Assembly: GCA_963775235.1 (NCBI GenBank)
Contig: CAVZHY010000007.1
Span: 434,001 to 498,000, forward strand
Direction: 5' to 3'
Length of the DNA stretch: 64,000 bases
Source: JBBDMC01 sp963775235
GTDB taxonomy: Bacteria > Pseudomonadota > Alphaproteobacteria > Rhizobiales > Kaistiaceae
The first letter of the stretch is position 1, and each line of letters begins with the position of its first letter. A program made the translations under genes and the position numbers. The notes under the pieces are model-generated. The model saw nothing but the letters and a program-made list of their open reading frames with translations, did no database searches and was not told the origin of the DNA. This document shows positions 1-8,789 of this stretch, one piece after another.

Positions 1-1
1 C

Positions 2-289
2 GCCCAGGGCACGATCAAGGAGACGCTGGGAAGCGTCAACGTGCCCCTCGTCTGTGCCAGGCAGCTGGTCATGCCGGGCGATGTCGTTGTAGCGGATGAT
101 GACGGCGTGGTGGTCGTATCGCATGCGCGAGTGCAAGAGGTTGCGGAGATGGCTCGCGCTCGTGAGGAACGGGAAGCCGCCTCGCGTGAGCGCTACCGCG
201 CCGGTGAGCTGAGCCTCGACGTCAACCGGTTGCGTGATCGGCTTGCCGATAAAGGCATCCGGTACGTTGACCAGGACAGCCAGGATTGA
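2..289 (+). CDS. ligK: 4-carboxy-4-hydroxy-2-oxoadipate aldolase, C-terminal part (window edge)
   Basis: The reading frame is open from the first bases of the window and ends at 289, so only the last 95 codons are present. The visible part contains PLVCARQLVMPGDVVVADDD, the conserved C-terminal block of the RraA-fold class II aldolases that split 4-carboxy-4-hydroxy-2-oxoadipate into pyruvate and oxaloacetate, the last step of protocatechuate 4,5-cleavage. A charged helical tail (residues rich in Arg and Glu) follows, as is usual in this family. A ligJ-type gene starts 38 bases downstream on the same strand, which supports the assignment, since LigJ makes the substrate. A plain RraA-like protein is possible, but the neighbourhood argues for LigK (also named GalC or ProA). 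Confidence 0.85.
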   Translation, partial: AQGTIKETLGSVNVPLVCARQLVMPGDVVVADDDGVVVVSHARVQEVAEMARAREEREAASRERYRAGELSLDVNRLRDRLADKGIRYVDQDSQD

Positions 290-327
290 TCTGTGCCAAG
301 ACTGAAACGGGGAAGGTCGCATAACGC

Positions 328-1353
328 ATGTTGATCATCGATTGCCATGGGCACTACACCACCTCGCCCGGCGAGCTTCAGGTGTTTCGTGATGATCAGC
401 TTGCGCACTTCGACGATGCGAGCAAGCCGTTACCGAGGCTGGCCGCAATCAGCGATGACGCAATCCGCGAGAGCATCGAAGCCAATCAGCTGAAGCTTCT
501 GCGCCAGCGCGGCGCCGACATGACGATTTTTTCGCCGCGGGCGTCGTCCATGGCCCACCATGAGGGCGACGAAGCCGTGTCGAAGGAGTGGACGCGGCTG
601 TGCAACGACCTCATCCACCGGGTCGTCCGCCTGTTTCCCGACAATTTCATCGGCGTCTGCCAACTGCCGCAATCGCCGGCAGCAACCATGCAGGGGTCAA
701 TCGAAGAGCTCGAGCGGTGCGTCAACGAGCTTGGGTTCGTCGGTTGCAACCTGAACCCCGATCCGTCCGGCGGCATGTGGACGTCAAAGCCGCTGACCGA
801 CCGCTACTGGTATCCGTTTTACGAAAAGATGGTCGAACTCGACGTGCCGGCGATGGTTCACGTTTCGGGGTCGTGCAATCCGAATTTCCACCACACCGGC
901 GCCCACTACATCAACGCCGACACGACCGCCTTCATGCAGTTCCTCCAGGGCGATCTCTTTCACGATTTCCCGACGTTGCGCTTCGTCATTCCTCACGGAG
1001 GCGGAGCCGTTCCTTATCATTGGGGCCGCTATCGGGGCCTCGCCGACATGCTGAAGCGGCCGCCGCTGCCTGAGCACGTGATGAAGAACGTCTACTTCGA
1101 CACCTGCGTCTATCACCAGGCTGGTATTGACCTCCTGTTTCGCGTCATCGACATCGACAACATCCTGTTCGGCTCCGAGATGGTGGGTGCGGTCAGGGGC
1201 ATCGATCCCGAGACAGGTTTCTATTTTGACGATACCAAACGCTATCTCGACCATCTCGATCTGTCGGACGTAGCCAGGCGCAAGGTGTTCGAGCTGAACG
1301 CACGCCGGGTCTATCCGCGTCTCGATGCTGCGTTGAAGGCGAAGGGTAAGTAG
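328..1353 (+). CDS. ligJ: 4-oxalomesaconate hydratase, amidohydrolase family
   Basis: This 341-residue protein belongs to the amidohydrolase-2 superfamily (TIM barrel). It opens with the metal-binding strand IIDCHGHY (His at residues 7 and 9) and later has PAMVHVSGS and FVIPHGGGAVPYHWGR, where further metal ligands lie in this family. Length and these blocks match LigJ, the Zn-dependent hydratase converting 4-oxalomesaconate to 4-carboxy-4-hydroxy-2-oxoadipate in protocatechuate or gallate meta-cleavage. The start is the ATG at 328. It lies between ligK and an MFS gene that follows 17 bases after its stop, so the three probably form one transcript. A gamma-resorcylate-decarboxylase-like relative is the main alternative, but linkage to ligK makes LigJ much more likely. 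Confidence 0.88.
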   Translation: MLIIDCHGHYTTSPGELQVFRDDQLAHFDDASKPLPRLAAISDDAIRESIEANQLKLLRQRGADMTIFSPRASSMAHHEGDEAVSKEWTRLCNDLIHRVVRLFPDNFIGVCQLPQSPAATMQGSIEELERCVNELGFVGCNLNPDPSGGMWTSKPLTDRYWYPFYEKMVELDVPAMVHVSGSCNPNFHHTGAHYINADTTAFMQFLQGDLFHDFPTLRFVIPHGGGAVPYHWGRYRGLADMLKRPPLPEHVMKNVYFDTCVYHQAGIDLLFRVIDIDNILFGSEMVGAVRGIDPETGFYFDDTKRYLDHLDLSDVARRKVFELNARRVYPRLDAALKAKGK

Positions 1354-1370
1354 GGCGCGATCCCGATCGG

Positions 1371-2603
1371 ATGGAAGAAACCCACGTCGTTTCGCCGGAA
1401 CGGCGTGCGCTCCTCCGGAATCGGGATCTCCTGCTGTTCATCTGCACGCGGCTGTCGAATATTTTCGGCATCCAAATCCTCGAAGTGGCGGTCGGCTGGC
1501 ATCTTTACCAGATGACGAGCAGTCCGCTGGATCTCGGTCTCATCGGCCTGTCGCAATTCGCGCCCGTCCTTGTTCTCTTCCTGGCAGCCGGGCTTGCCGC
1601 CGATCATTTCGATCGTCGTGCGATCATGGTGCTATGCAATCTGGCCCAGGCCGCGGCGGCGGCGATGCTGCTGTTCATTGCGGTTTCTGGCGAGACGACA
1701 ACATGGCCGATCTTTGCGGTCATGGTAGTTACCGGCGCAGCGCGGGCATTCCTGCAGCCAGCGAGCCAGGCGATCCTGCCGAACATCGTCAGCCGAGAAC
1801 AGTTTCCCAGCGCCCTCGCGTACGCCACATCGGTGACGCGCATTGGCCAGCTCGCGGGGCCCGCAGCCGGTGGCATCCTCGTCGCCATTGCGGGCAATTG
1901 GGTTTATCTCGGTTCCGGTCTGATGTTCTGCATAGCAGCGGTCGCGGCTGCTCTGGTCGGGATGCCGCTGGTCATACGTCAGACCGCAGGACTTAGCTCG
2001 ATCCTCGATGGCTTCCGGTTTATTTGGCGACGCAAGATCGTTCTCGGCGCGATATCGCTGGATATGCTCGCGGTCCTGTTCGGCGGCATTGAGGGAATCA
2101 TGCCGGTCTTCGCGCGCGACGTTCTCCATGTCGGTCCGGAAGGGTTCGGTCTGATGCGGGCGATGCCGGCAGTCGGCTCGCTGGCGGCGGCTCTGATTCT
2201 CGCGCAACTGTCGGCGCCGCGTCACATGGGCCGGTGGCTCTTTCTGTCTCTGGCGACGTTCGGGGTGTCGATCGTCGTCTTCAGCCTTTCCACCGTATTG
2301 TGGCTGACGCTCGTCGCGCTTGGTGTGTATGGCGCCGTCGACATGGTCAGCGTCTACATTCGTCAGACGCTGATCCAGACCGGCACGCCCGATGCCACGC
2401 GTGGCCGGGTCAGCGCCGTCAATTCGGTCTCCATCACCGCGTCGAACGAACTCGGCGATTTCCGCGCCGGGTCGATGGGCGCGGTGATCGGCACGATCCC
2501 GGCCGTGCTGGTCGGTGGTCTGGTAACATTGGGCGTCGCTGTGGCCTGGTCGCGCCTCTTCCCGGAACTGCGGAAGGTCGACCGGCTCGATCAAATGACT
2601 TGA
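1371..2603 (+). CDS. MFS transporter (MFS_3/EntS-like)
   Basis: A 410-residue integral membrane protein with about 12 hydrophobic segments. It has the typical DHA3/MFS_3 features: an N-terminal LFICTRLSNIFGIQILEVAVGW segment, the loop DHFDRRAIM after helix 2 in the place of MFS motif A, and a C-terminal TPDATRGRVSAVNSV block. It starts 17 bases after ligJ, so it probably belongs to the same transcription unit. Proteins of this family are usually exporters of siderophores or drugs, but position in a catabolic operon suggests import of an aromatic acid or export of an intermediate; that role is inference. The stop at 2603 faces the stop of a minus-strand gene 15 bases away. Confidence 0.8.
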   Translation: MEETHVVSPERRALLRNRDLLLFICTRLSNIFGIQILEVAVGWHLYQMTSSPLDLGLIGLSQFAPVLVLFLAAGLAADHFDRRAIMVLCNLAQAAAAAMLLFIAVSGETTTWPIFAVMVVTGAARAFLQPASQAILPNIVSREQFPSALAYATSVTRIGQLAGPAAGGILVAIAGNWVYLGSGLMFCIAAVAAALVGMPLVIRQTAGLSSILDGFRFIWRRKIVLGAISLDMLAVLFGGIEGIMPVFARDVLHVGPEGFGLMRAMPAVGSLAAALILAQLSAPRHMGRWLFLSLATFGVSIVVFSLSTVLWLTLVALGVYGAVDMVSVYIRQTLIQTGTPDATRGRVSAVNSVSITASNELGDFRAGSMGAVIGTIPAVLVGGLVTLGVAVAWSRLFPELRKVDRLDQMT

Positions 2604-2618
2604 CCTCCCCGGTGAGAT

Positions 2619-3609
2619 CTAGACCCGCACCATCGTCATGACGCCTTCGGGAAAGATCTCTTCCGGGGTTGCCAGCCGGTGCGCGATGCCCTGTTGGTGC
2701 GCATAGAGCAGAAGCTGCTCCCACGTCCGCCGGTTTTCCTCGATGCCGAACGGAAATGGGTCTCCGTCGAACATTTCGCGCATGCGCCGCGCGTAGTCCG
2801 GCAGCCACGCAAGCGGGTAACGTGATACCGCGGGGTCGAGCAGACGCTCGACGCTGCGGCGTTTCGAACTCGAGGAAGGCGTTGTAGAGATTGCGGGCCA
2901 CCCACGGATTGGCGTCAAGGATATGTCTCTGGATGGCGATGATGTGCATGATCGGCCAGACCTTCGTTCGGGCGTAGTAGTCCTCATCCATCCGCACGAA
3001 GTCCGGGAACAGCCGCACCACGTCAGGATGGCCGCGGAGAAAGCAGTTCGGCGGCCTCGCGATGATGGCGCAGTCGATCTCCCCGGATGCGAGCATCTCG
3101 CTCAGCGACTTGTCCGCGACCCGTGTGATCTCGACGCCGGCGGGCAGGTTCAATTCGACCTTTTCGATGCGTCCGGCCTCGTTGGCGCCGGCCTGATACC
3201 AGTGGATATCCGGAAGCTTGACGCCGACGTCGTTGTGTAGCCAGCCGCGCATGTAGACGGCGGCGCTGTGCGCCCACTCCGGTGAGCCGACGCGCTTGCC
3301 GCGGAGGTCCTCGGCGGTCTTGATGCCGCTGTTCTTGTTTACGTAGAACGACGAGAAACGGAAGAGGCGGGAGCAGGGTACCGGCAGGCCGATGATGTCG
3401 CTGTCGTCGCGCGTCACCTGGGCGGTGAATTTGGCGAACGACAGTTCGCTCACGTCCCACTCACGGTTGAAAGTGAACCGGGCAAAGATTTCGTGGTGGC
3501 CCAGCGTGAGCCAGATGTGGTCGATACCTTCCGCCGTCACCGCGCCCAAACGAAAGTCGCGAAAATGATCGTAGTCGGTCGTTGCGATGCTCAGCCTGAC
3601 GCGATTCAT
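2619..3609 (-). CDS. 4,5-dihydroxyphthalate decarboxylase-like protein (frameshifted)
   Basis: Read on the minus strand from the ATG at 3609, preceded by a GGGGGAAA ribosome site, the protein starts MNRVRLSIATTDYDHFRDF and keeps the periplasmic-binding-protein-like fold of Pht5-type decarboxylases. Blocks include ELSFAKFTAQVTR, GLPVPCSRLFRFSSFYVNKN and LRGKRVGSPEWAHSAAVYMR. Around 2865 the frame changes: up to there the protein reads NLYNAFLE, and one frame over it continues SKRRSVERLLDPAVSRYPLAW to a normal C-terminus ending at 2619. One base inserted near 2865 explains it. The family decarboxylates 4,5-dihydroxyphthalate to protocatechuate without cofactor. A full-length paralogue lies at 5969-6961. 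Whether the break is real or a sequence error cannot be told from the window. Confidence 0.75.
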
Positions 3610-3710
3610 GCGTTTCCCCCGTTCGCCGGCCATAGCCGATCGGTTGACCTGATCCTGCCGGTAATCCTATGTGCTGACCCGCGACGCACGCAAATCTGTG
3701 GGACGAGACC

Positions 3711-4565
3711 GTGAAGACGACCGACGACTCCTCAGACCGCTTTCTTCTGGCCGGTGTTATGGGCTGGCCGGTCATGCATTCGCGCTCGCCGCTGTTGCAT
3801 GGCTTCCTGCTGAAGCAGCGCGGTCTGAATGGCGCTTATGTGCCACTGGCAATCAGACCGGAAGGTCTGGAGCCAGCACTCCGGGCCTTGCCCGCCCTGT
3901 GTTTTGCCGGATGCAGCCTGACGATACCGCACAAGGAACGGGCGATGCGGTTCGTCGACCGGATCGACGACGCGGCGCGGAAGATCGGTGCGATCAGTTG
4001 CGTTACCGTCGAAGAAGATGGATCGCTGAGCGCGACCAACAATGATCACTTCGGGTTCATCCAGGGGCTGCTCGAGGCCGATTCCCATCTCACGTTCGAC
4101 GCCGGGCCGATAGCCGTGATTGGCGCCGGTGGCGGCGCCAGGGGCGTGGTCTATGGGCTGGTCAAGCACGGCGCTCGCGAGGTCCGTCTCGTCAATCGCA
4201 CGCGTGAGCGGGCTGAGGCGCTTAAGCGCGACATCGGAGGTCCGATAGAAGTGTTTGGCTGGGCGGAGCGAGCCGCGATTCTGGAAGGCGCGACAATATT
4301 GGTCAACACCACCAGCCAGGGCATGTCCGGCTACCCTCCGCTTGAACTCGACCTCGGCAAGTTGCCGCAAACGGCTTTGGTGTCCGACATCGTGTACATC
4401 CCGGCCGAAACGCCGTTGCTGGCGGCCGCACGCGCGCGCGGCAACCGGACCGTCAATGGGCTCGGCATGCTGCTGCATCAGGCGCGTCCGGCATGGAAGT
4501 CGTGGTTCGGCATCGATCCCGAAATCACGCCGGAGCTTCGCGCCGCGGTTCTCGCGACGTTGTGA
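3711..4565 (+). CDS. Shikimate/quinate dehydrogenase-like protein (AroE family)
   Basis: A 284-residue AroE-family dehydrogenase starting at a GTG. The substrate site has the SRSPLLH stretch at residues 24-30, the catalytic lysine in TIPHKERA (Lys75) and the aspartate in TNNDHFGF (Asp112). The nucleotide fold has GAGGGARGV at 138-146 and the VNRTRER stretch at 161-167, which in AroE members favours NADP. The second Asn before Asp112 and the Leu-Leu-His stretch differ from canonical biosynthetic AroE, and the gene sits among aromatic catabolic genes. A catabolic quinate or shikimate dehydrogenase, or one acting on a related cyclic diol acid, is therefore more likely than the biosynthetic enzyme. 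It is divergent from the decarboxylase-like gene starting at 3609. Confidence 0.8.
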   Translation: MKTTDDSSDRFLLAGVMGWPVMHSRSPLLHGFLLKQRGLNGAYVPLAIRPEGLEPALRALPALCFAGCSLTIPHKERAMRFVDRIDDAARKIGAISCVTVEEDGSLSATNNDHFGFIQGLLEADSHLTFDAGPIAVIGAGGGARGVVYGLVKHGAREVRLVNRTRERAEALKRDIGGPIEVFGWAERAAILEGATILVNTTSQGMSGYPPLELDLGKLPQTALVSDIVYIPAETPLLAAARARGNRTVNGLGMLLHQARPAWKSWFGIDPEITPELRAAVLATL

Positions 4566-4585
4566 CGTGCCAGCAAACTGAACGA

Positions 4586-5254
4586 TCACGGAAGCTTGGC
4601 GCGGTAGTAGTCCCACGTCTTCTGAAACAGAGAAGGCTTCCAGAGCTTCTCGCGGCTGGCCTGCTGCTCTTCCTCGGTGAACTCGTACGGCGTGCCGATC
4701 TGCATGGCCATGTATTGGCGGTACGCGTTCTCCTCGACGTAGGCGGCGAGCGCGAAGCATTCGAGCATGTCGACGCCGGTCGCGACGACCCCATGCGCCT
4801 TGAGCAGCACCAGCCGCGCATTGCCGAGCTGACGGGCCAGGCGCTCGCCCATCGGCTTGGTGTTCACCGACATCGGCGTGTCGAGAACCGCAGCGTTGCT
4901 GACGAGTGTGCCCTGAGCATAGACCGGCTTGAGCGTATGGCCGGTCATGGTCAGGAACGTCGACCATTTGGGATGGGTGTGGGCGATGGCGCTGATGTCC
5001 GGACGCGCCCGGTAGATTTCGCTGTGGATGTGATACTCGAGCGGCGGCCGCTCGTCACCTTCGACTTGGTTGCCGTCGAGGTCGATGGCGACAATATCGT
5101 CGGTGGTGAGAGTAGAGCGCACGCTGGCGCCTGAATTGATGTAGAGGCTCGTCTCGTCGCGCCGGGCGCTGCAATGGCCGTTGTGGTCGATGTAGTCCGC
5201 GCGCTCCAGCATGCGGATGCAATCGACCAGTTGCTGCTTGATCGAATCGGACAT
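4586..5254 (-). CDS. Class II aldolase/adducin-domain protein
   Basis: A class II aldolase/adducin-fold protein of 222 residues. The metal-binding residues are visible: the acidic residue in RPPLEYHIHSEIY, two histidines in AHTHPKWSTFL and a third in LLKAHGVVATG. I chose the ATG at 5254 because GAGGAGG lies about eight bases upstream; a longer form starting at 5275 would overlap the previous gene. The fold is shared by fuculose-phosphate aldolases and by 3,4-dihydroxyphthalate decarboxylases (PhtC type). The aromatic context makes decarboxylation of a dihydroxy-aromatic acid the best guess, but substrate is not provable. It is the last gene of a minus-strand operon and lies directly behind a paralogue at 5268-5972. 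Confidence 0.78.
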   Translation of the reverse strand: MSDSIKQQLVDCIRMLERADYIDHNGHCSARRDETSLYINSGASVRSTLTTDDIVAIDLDGNQVEGDERPPLEYHIHSEIYRARPDISAIAHTHPKWSTFLTMTGHTLKPVYAQGTLVSNAAVLDTPMSVNTKPMGERLARQLGNARLVLLKAHGVVATGVDMLECFALAAYVEENAYRQYMAMQIGTPYEFTEEEQQASREKLWKPSLFQKTWDYYRAKLP

Positions 5255-5267
5255 TGGCGCCGCCTCC

Positions 5268-5972
5268 TCAGCCATCGACCGTGTTGATCCAGAGGTCCCA
5301 GGCGCGGAGCGCGGCGCCTGTGTTGACCGCGTCGGCTAGCATGCCCTCTTGCTCGCTGAGCGAAGCGATCGGCCCGCCGTAGGCGTGGGCATGGTGCTGG
5401 ATACGGGCGCTGACCTCGGTGTAGACGGCGCGAAAGACCGCCACCTGGAGACTGGGGCCGACCGCGACGCTGCCGTGGGCGCGCATCAGGACGACCGGTC
5501 GTGGGCCCAGCGTGGATGCGAGTGCGACGCCCTTGTCCGCGTTGCCGACGAGCATGTCGGTGGCGCCGAATTTCTCGCTGATGTCGAAAACGGGAACACC
5601 GCCGGCGAGAAATGCTGCGTTGTGAAACATGGCACGCATCGGTGTCTCGACGACGCCGAAGGGGATCACCGATGGAGAATGGCTGTGGACGACAGACATG
5701 ACGTCAGGCCGTGCCCGGTAGATCTCGCCGTGGATGAAACGCTCCAGGAAACTTGCGCGACGGTCGCTTCCGACGACCGTGCACGCGAGGTCCAATTCCT
5801 GGATGTCGTCAGGCCCGACAAGGGCAGGAGCCAGCGCCCGCGACATGAGGAACCGGCCCGGTGCGTCCGGGTGGCGGATGGAAACGTGGCCGAATGCATC
5901 GACCACCCCCTGTTTGGCGAGAATCCGGCTGGCCGCGGCCAGGTCGGAAATCATGGACGCAGCGCTACTCAT
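5268..5972 (-). CDS. Class II aldolase/adducin-domain protein (paralogue)
   Basis: A second class II aldolase-fold protein, 234 residues, with the same pattern of metal ligands: Glu in RFIHGEIY, two His in VVHSHSPSVIPFG and one His in LMRAHGSVAVG. It overlaps the upstream decarboxylase-like gene by four bases (ATGA at 5969-5972), a clear sign of translational coupling, and is followed after 13 bases by its paralogue. The two paralogues differ a lot outside the ligand blocks, so they may form a heteromer or act on successive substrates. Candidate roles are decarboxylation of a dihydroxyphthalate-like acid or a retro-aldol step; neither can be fixed from sequence. Confidence 0.8.
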   Translation of the reverse strand: MSSAASMISDLAAASRILAKQGVVDAFGHVSIRHPDAPGRFLMSRALAPALVGPDDIQELDLACTVVGSDRRASFLERFIHGEIYRARPDVMSVVHSHSPSVIPFGVVETPMRAMFHNAAFLAGGVPVFDISEKFGATDMLVGNADKGVALASTLGPRPVVLMRAHGSVAVGPSLQVAVFRAVYTEVSARIQHHAHAYGGPIASLSEQEGMLADAVNTGAALRAWDLWINTVDG

Positions 5973-6961
5973 ATCTTGAACGCCTCCAGCGTTTCTGGCG
6001 CAAACAACTCCTCCGGCTCAAGCAGCCGTTTCGACAGGCCCTGGTCGTGGTGGTAGCGCAGGAACGTCGCGATGGTCTGTCGATTTGCGTCGAAGCCGTA
6101 CGGCCAGAAATCGGGGCCCATCAGATCGATGGCTTCTTCGACGCTCGCATTCAGCCACGGCAGCATCGCCTTGAACGCAGCGGTCTCGCCGAGGTCGCGA
6201 TAGGTTTTGGCCTGCGCCTGGCAGAAAGCCTTGAACAGCGATTGCGCGACCCAACGGTTCTTCTCGTAGACGTCGCGGCGAATCACGACGCAATGCATGA
6301 TCGGGAAGAGGCCGGTTTTCCGATAGTAGGCTTTCTCGACGCCGACGTAGTCGGGAAACAGTCGCACGACCTTTCCATCCCTACGGTGGAATGACGACGG
6401 CGTGCGCGCCGTGTAGAGCGCGTCGATTTCGCCGGCGTGGAGCATCGCCGACAGGGTCTGGTCACGGCCAATTCGTTCGACGCGAATAGTCGCCAGCAGG
6501 TCGAGGGCGATCTTCTCGGAGCGGCCCGGTTCCTCTTCACCCCCGGTAACGTAAGTGACCCTGTCGACCGGCACATTGTGGTGCTCCGACAGGATGCCGC
6601 GTATCCAGACGGGGGCGGTCATCTGGTACTCCGGATTGCCGACCCGCCTGCCGATCAGGTCCTTCGGTTCGCGGATGCCGGCGTCGGCGTTCACGTAGAT
6701 GCAGGAGTGGCGGAAGAAGCGGCTCGGGAACACGGGGATGGCGACGAACGGCCGATCCATTGTGAACAGCGACACTGTGTAGGACGACAGCGACATTTCG
6801 GCGGCGTCGAACTCACGGTGCCGCAGCATACGAAAGAAGGTCTCTTCGACCGGCAGGTTTAGGCAGGTCAGGGCGACGCCATCCGGCTCCACGGTCGCGT
6901 CCATCAGGGCGCGGGTGCGATCGTAGTCCCAGCAGGCGAGAGACATGGCCAGCTTCGCCAT
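5969..6961 (-). CDS. 4,5-dihydroxyphthalate decarboxylase-like protein
   Basis: An intact 330-residue member of the Pht5 (4,5-dihydroxyphthalate decarboxylase) family, built like an ABC substrate-binding protein but with no signal peptide, so it is cytoplasmic. Characteristic blocks are DAAEMSLSSYTVSL, IPVFPSRFFRHSCIYVN, LIGRRVGNPEYQMTAPVWIR and the C-terminal LMGPDFWPYGFDANRQTI. It is a paralogue of the frameshifted gene at 2619-3609, with the same block order. It follows the reductase gene after 15 bases and overlaps the next class II aldolase-like gene by four, so it is cotranscribed with both. The expected reaction is non-oxidative loss of CO2 from a dihydroxylated aromatic dicarboxylate, which would feed the LigJ/LigK pathway. 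Confidence 0.83.
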   Translation of the reverse strand: MAKLAMSLACWDYDRTRALMDATVEPDGVALTCLNLPVEETFFRMLRHREFDAAEMSLSSYTVSLFTMDRPFVAIPVFPSRFFRHSCIYVNADAGIREPKDLIGRRVGNPEYQMTAPVWIRGILSEHHNVPVDRVTYVTGGEEEPGRSEKIALDLLATIRVERIGRDQTLSAMLHAGEIDALYTARTPSSFHRRDGKVVRLFPDYVGVEKAYYRKTGLFPIMHCVVIRRDVYEKNRWVAQSLFKAFCQAQAKTYRDLGETAAFKAMLPWLNASVEEAIDLMGPDFWPYGFDANRQTIATFLRYHHDQGLSKRLLEPEELFAPETLEAFKI

Positions 6962-6976
6962 CGGTCGTTGTGCCCC

Positions 6977-7975
6977 TTAGAAGAACTGGTCGAAGTGGAC
7001 CTGGTCGAGGGGAACGCCCGCCTCGATCAGCATCTTCTGCATGGCTTCACCCATGGCGGCGGGTCCGGCGAAGTAGACTTCGAAGGACTTCAGCGCATCG
7101 CCGTACGCTGCGCCGACAACATGGTGCGCGAAACCCGTCGGACCCTCCCAGCACGACTCGGGCTCGGAAATGGCTCCGACATAATGGATGCGTTCGCCAT
7201 ATCCCGGCAACGCCGACAGAATCTCTTCGCCACAGATGTCCTGCGGCGTCCGGCCGCCGTAGACAAAATGAATCGACCGGCCCCGCAGTTTGCCGCTTTG
7301 AACGGCCGCCCGTGCAATCGAGACCATCGGCGACAGCCCGGAACCACCGGCGACGAGCAGGAGGTCGCGCGGCGAATCCTCCCGCAGGTACGCCATGCCG
7401 AACGGCCCGTCCGCCGTGAGCACGTCTCCAACCTCCAGGGTGTCGAACAGTCGGCTGGTCGCCTCGCCGCCGGGAACCCGCTTGATCTGAAACGACCACG
7501 TGCCTTTTTCACCGTCGATATTGCAGAATGAATAGGGACGGCCGCCGGACACTTCAGGCAGGTACAGCAAGGCGTACTGGCCCGGGAGGAACGGGGCGGT
7601 GTCGCCGGCCGCAAAGCGGAACTCGCTCATGTCATGGGTGATCGGAACCACCGCGGTTAGTCTGAGTTCGCGGCGCGCAGGTCGGTGCTGGCTCCTGTAG
7701 CGGTCATCGAGACGCACCTTGATGCGACAGTCACGGTTAGGCTGCGACTGACAACCAAGCCATCGGTTACGCTGGCGGTCGCGTTCGGTCCACGCCGGGG
7801 GATGGTCGCGCCGATGCATGACTGCCCCCTCGATCAGTTCGAAACGGCAATTGCCGCAGGAGCCGACGTTGCACTCGTATGGAAAGCCAAGACCTGCACG
7901 CAGTGCCGCGCGCAGGATTGTGTCATCGGCCCCGCACGAGAATACGGTCCCCTCGTTTGTCTCAATCATCGCCAT
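6977..7975 (-). CDS. Oxygenase reductase component (2Fe-2S ferredoxin, FAD, NAD domains)
   Basis: A three-domain electron-transfer flavoprotein. Residues about 1-90 are a plant-type ferredoxin with CNVGSCGNC and a fourth cysteine in RWLGCQS. The FAD domain has RPYSFCN and GGEATSRLF, and the NAD domain has VAGGSGLSPM and a C-terminal YFAGPAAM. The architecture is that of reductases of benzoate, xylene or naphthalene-type oxygenases, passing electrons from NADH to a Rieske ferredoxin or oxygenase; partners lie at 11788-12105 and 12300-13586. I prefer the ATG at 7975, with GGACGA upstream. An ATG at 7999 overlaps the stop of the IclR gene and is possible. The gene is inside a six-gene minus-strand operon. 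Confidence 0.87.
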   Translation of the reverse strand: MAMIETNEGTVFSCGADDTILRAALRAGLGFPYECNVGSCGNCRFELIEGAVMHRRDHPPAWTERDRQRNRWLGCQSQPNRDCRIKVRLDDRYRSQHRPARRELRLTAVVPITHDMSEFRFAAGDTAPFLPGQYALLYLPEVSGGRPYSFCNIDGEKGTWSFQIKRVPGGEATSRLFDTLEVGDVLTADGPFGMAYLREDSPRDLLLVAGGSGLSPMVSIARAAVQSGKLRGRSIHFVYGGRTPQDICGEEILSALPGYGERIHYVGAISEPESCWEGPTGFAHHVVGAAYGDALKSFEVYFAGPAAMGEAMQKMLIEAGVPLDQVHFDQFF

Positions 7976-7991
7976 GTCGGTTCGTCCGCGG

Positions 7992-8789
7992 TCAGCCATA
8001 TGCGCGCGGCGACATCCGGTAACCGAGTCGGACGGAGATGGCATCGGCGGTGCCGATGACGTGTGGCGCGAAGCCCGCAACGGCGCGTTGAGAAAGGCGC
8101 TGACTGGGCCCGGCGACGCCAACAGCGGCTACTACCGTGCCCTCCGCGTCGCGGACCGGCGCAGCGATGGCGCGGGTGCCGATCTCGCTCTCGCCGCTCT
8201 CGATAGCGTAGCCCTGGCGCCGGATGGTACCGAGATGCTCGCGGACACGAGCGGGGTCGATCACAGTGCGGCTGGTCCGCGGGATAAGGCTGCCCCCCAG
8301 CACCTGATCGACGATTTCGTCGCTCTGGAAGGCCAGGATCGCTAGCCCCTCGGCGGAACAAAACGCCGGTTTGAGGCTGCCAAGTTGTGATCCGAGGCGG
8401 ACGGGGTGGATGCTCTCAAGGTCGTACATGAAGGTGATGTGCTGGCCCTGCAGGATGGCAAGGTGAACGTTCTCTTTGGTGATCCGGCGCAGGTCGGACA
8501 GCAGCGGCTTGGCCTCCGTCGACAGGTCCATGCGACGGCGCACGAGCGCGCCGAGCGTGAACAGCGCCACCCCCAGGCGGTAACGTTCCGTGTCGGGGTT
8601 CTGTTCGAGCAGTCCCTCCGCCACCAGAGTCGTCGCCAGCCGATGCACGGTGCTCTTGGAAACGCGTAGGCGCTTGGCGAGCGTGCTGATGCCGATCTCG
8701 ACCTCCTCCTTGTCGGAAAAGGCCTTGAGCAGGCGGATTGCCGTGGTGACCGAAGTCAGCCGGGTCTTGCGGGATGTTTCTTCGCTCAT
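7992..8789 (-). CDS. IclR-family transcriptional regulator
   Basis: A 265-residue regulator. Residues about 10-75 form the winged helix-turn-helix, with STLAKRLRVSKSTVHRLATT as the recognition part, and the rest is the IclR effector domain, including LGSQLGSLKPAFCSAEGLAI and a C-terminal GVAGPSQRLS block. IclR proteins commonly control aromatic catabolic genes. Its gene overlaps the EutA-like gene by four bases (ATGA at 8786-8789) and precedes the reductase gene, so it is cotranscribed with genes it may control. Candidate binding sites (GTTCC-N7-GGAAC type) occur upstream of its own operon and at two other divergent intergenic regions in the island. Confidence 0.9.
   Translation of the reverse strand: MSEETSRKTRLTSVTTAIRLLKAFSDKEEVEIGISTLAKRLRVSKSTVHRLATTLVAEGLLEQNPDTERYRLGVALFTLGALVRRRMDLSTEAKPLLSDLRRITKENVHLAILQGQHITFMYDLESIHPVRLGSQLGSLKPAFCSAEGLAILAFQSDEIVDQVLGGSLIPRTSRTVIDPARVREHLGTIRRQGYAIESGESEIGTRAIAAPVRDAEGTVVAAVGVAGPSQRLSQRAVAGFAPHVIGTADAISVRLGYRMSPRAYG

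Noticed and set aside
1632..2594. Long open frame on the minus strand across the MFS gene
   Set aside because: The plus-strand frame gives a normal 12-helix transporter, while this one gives a charged sequence without domains.
3732..4967. Long open frame on the minus strand across the AroE-like gene
   Set aside because: It is a mirror of a GC-rich coding frame on the plus strand; its translation is rich in Arg and Gln, has no family signal and overlaps two clear genes.
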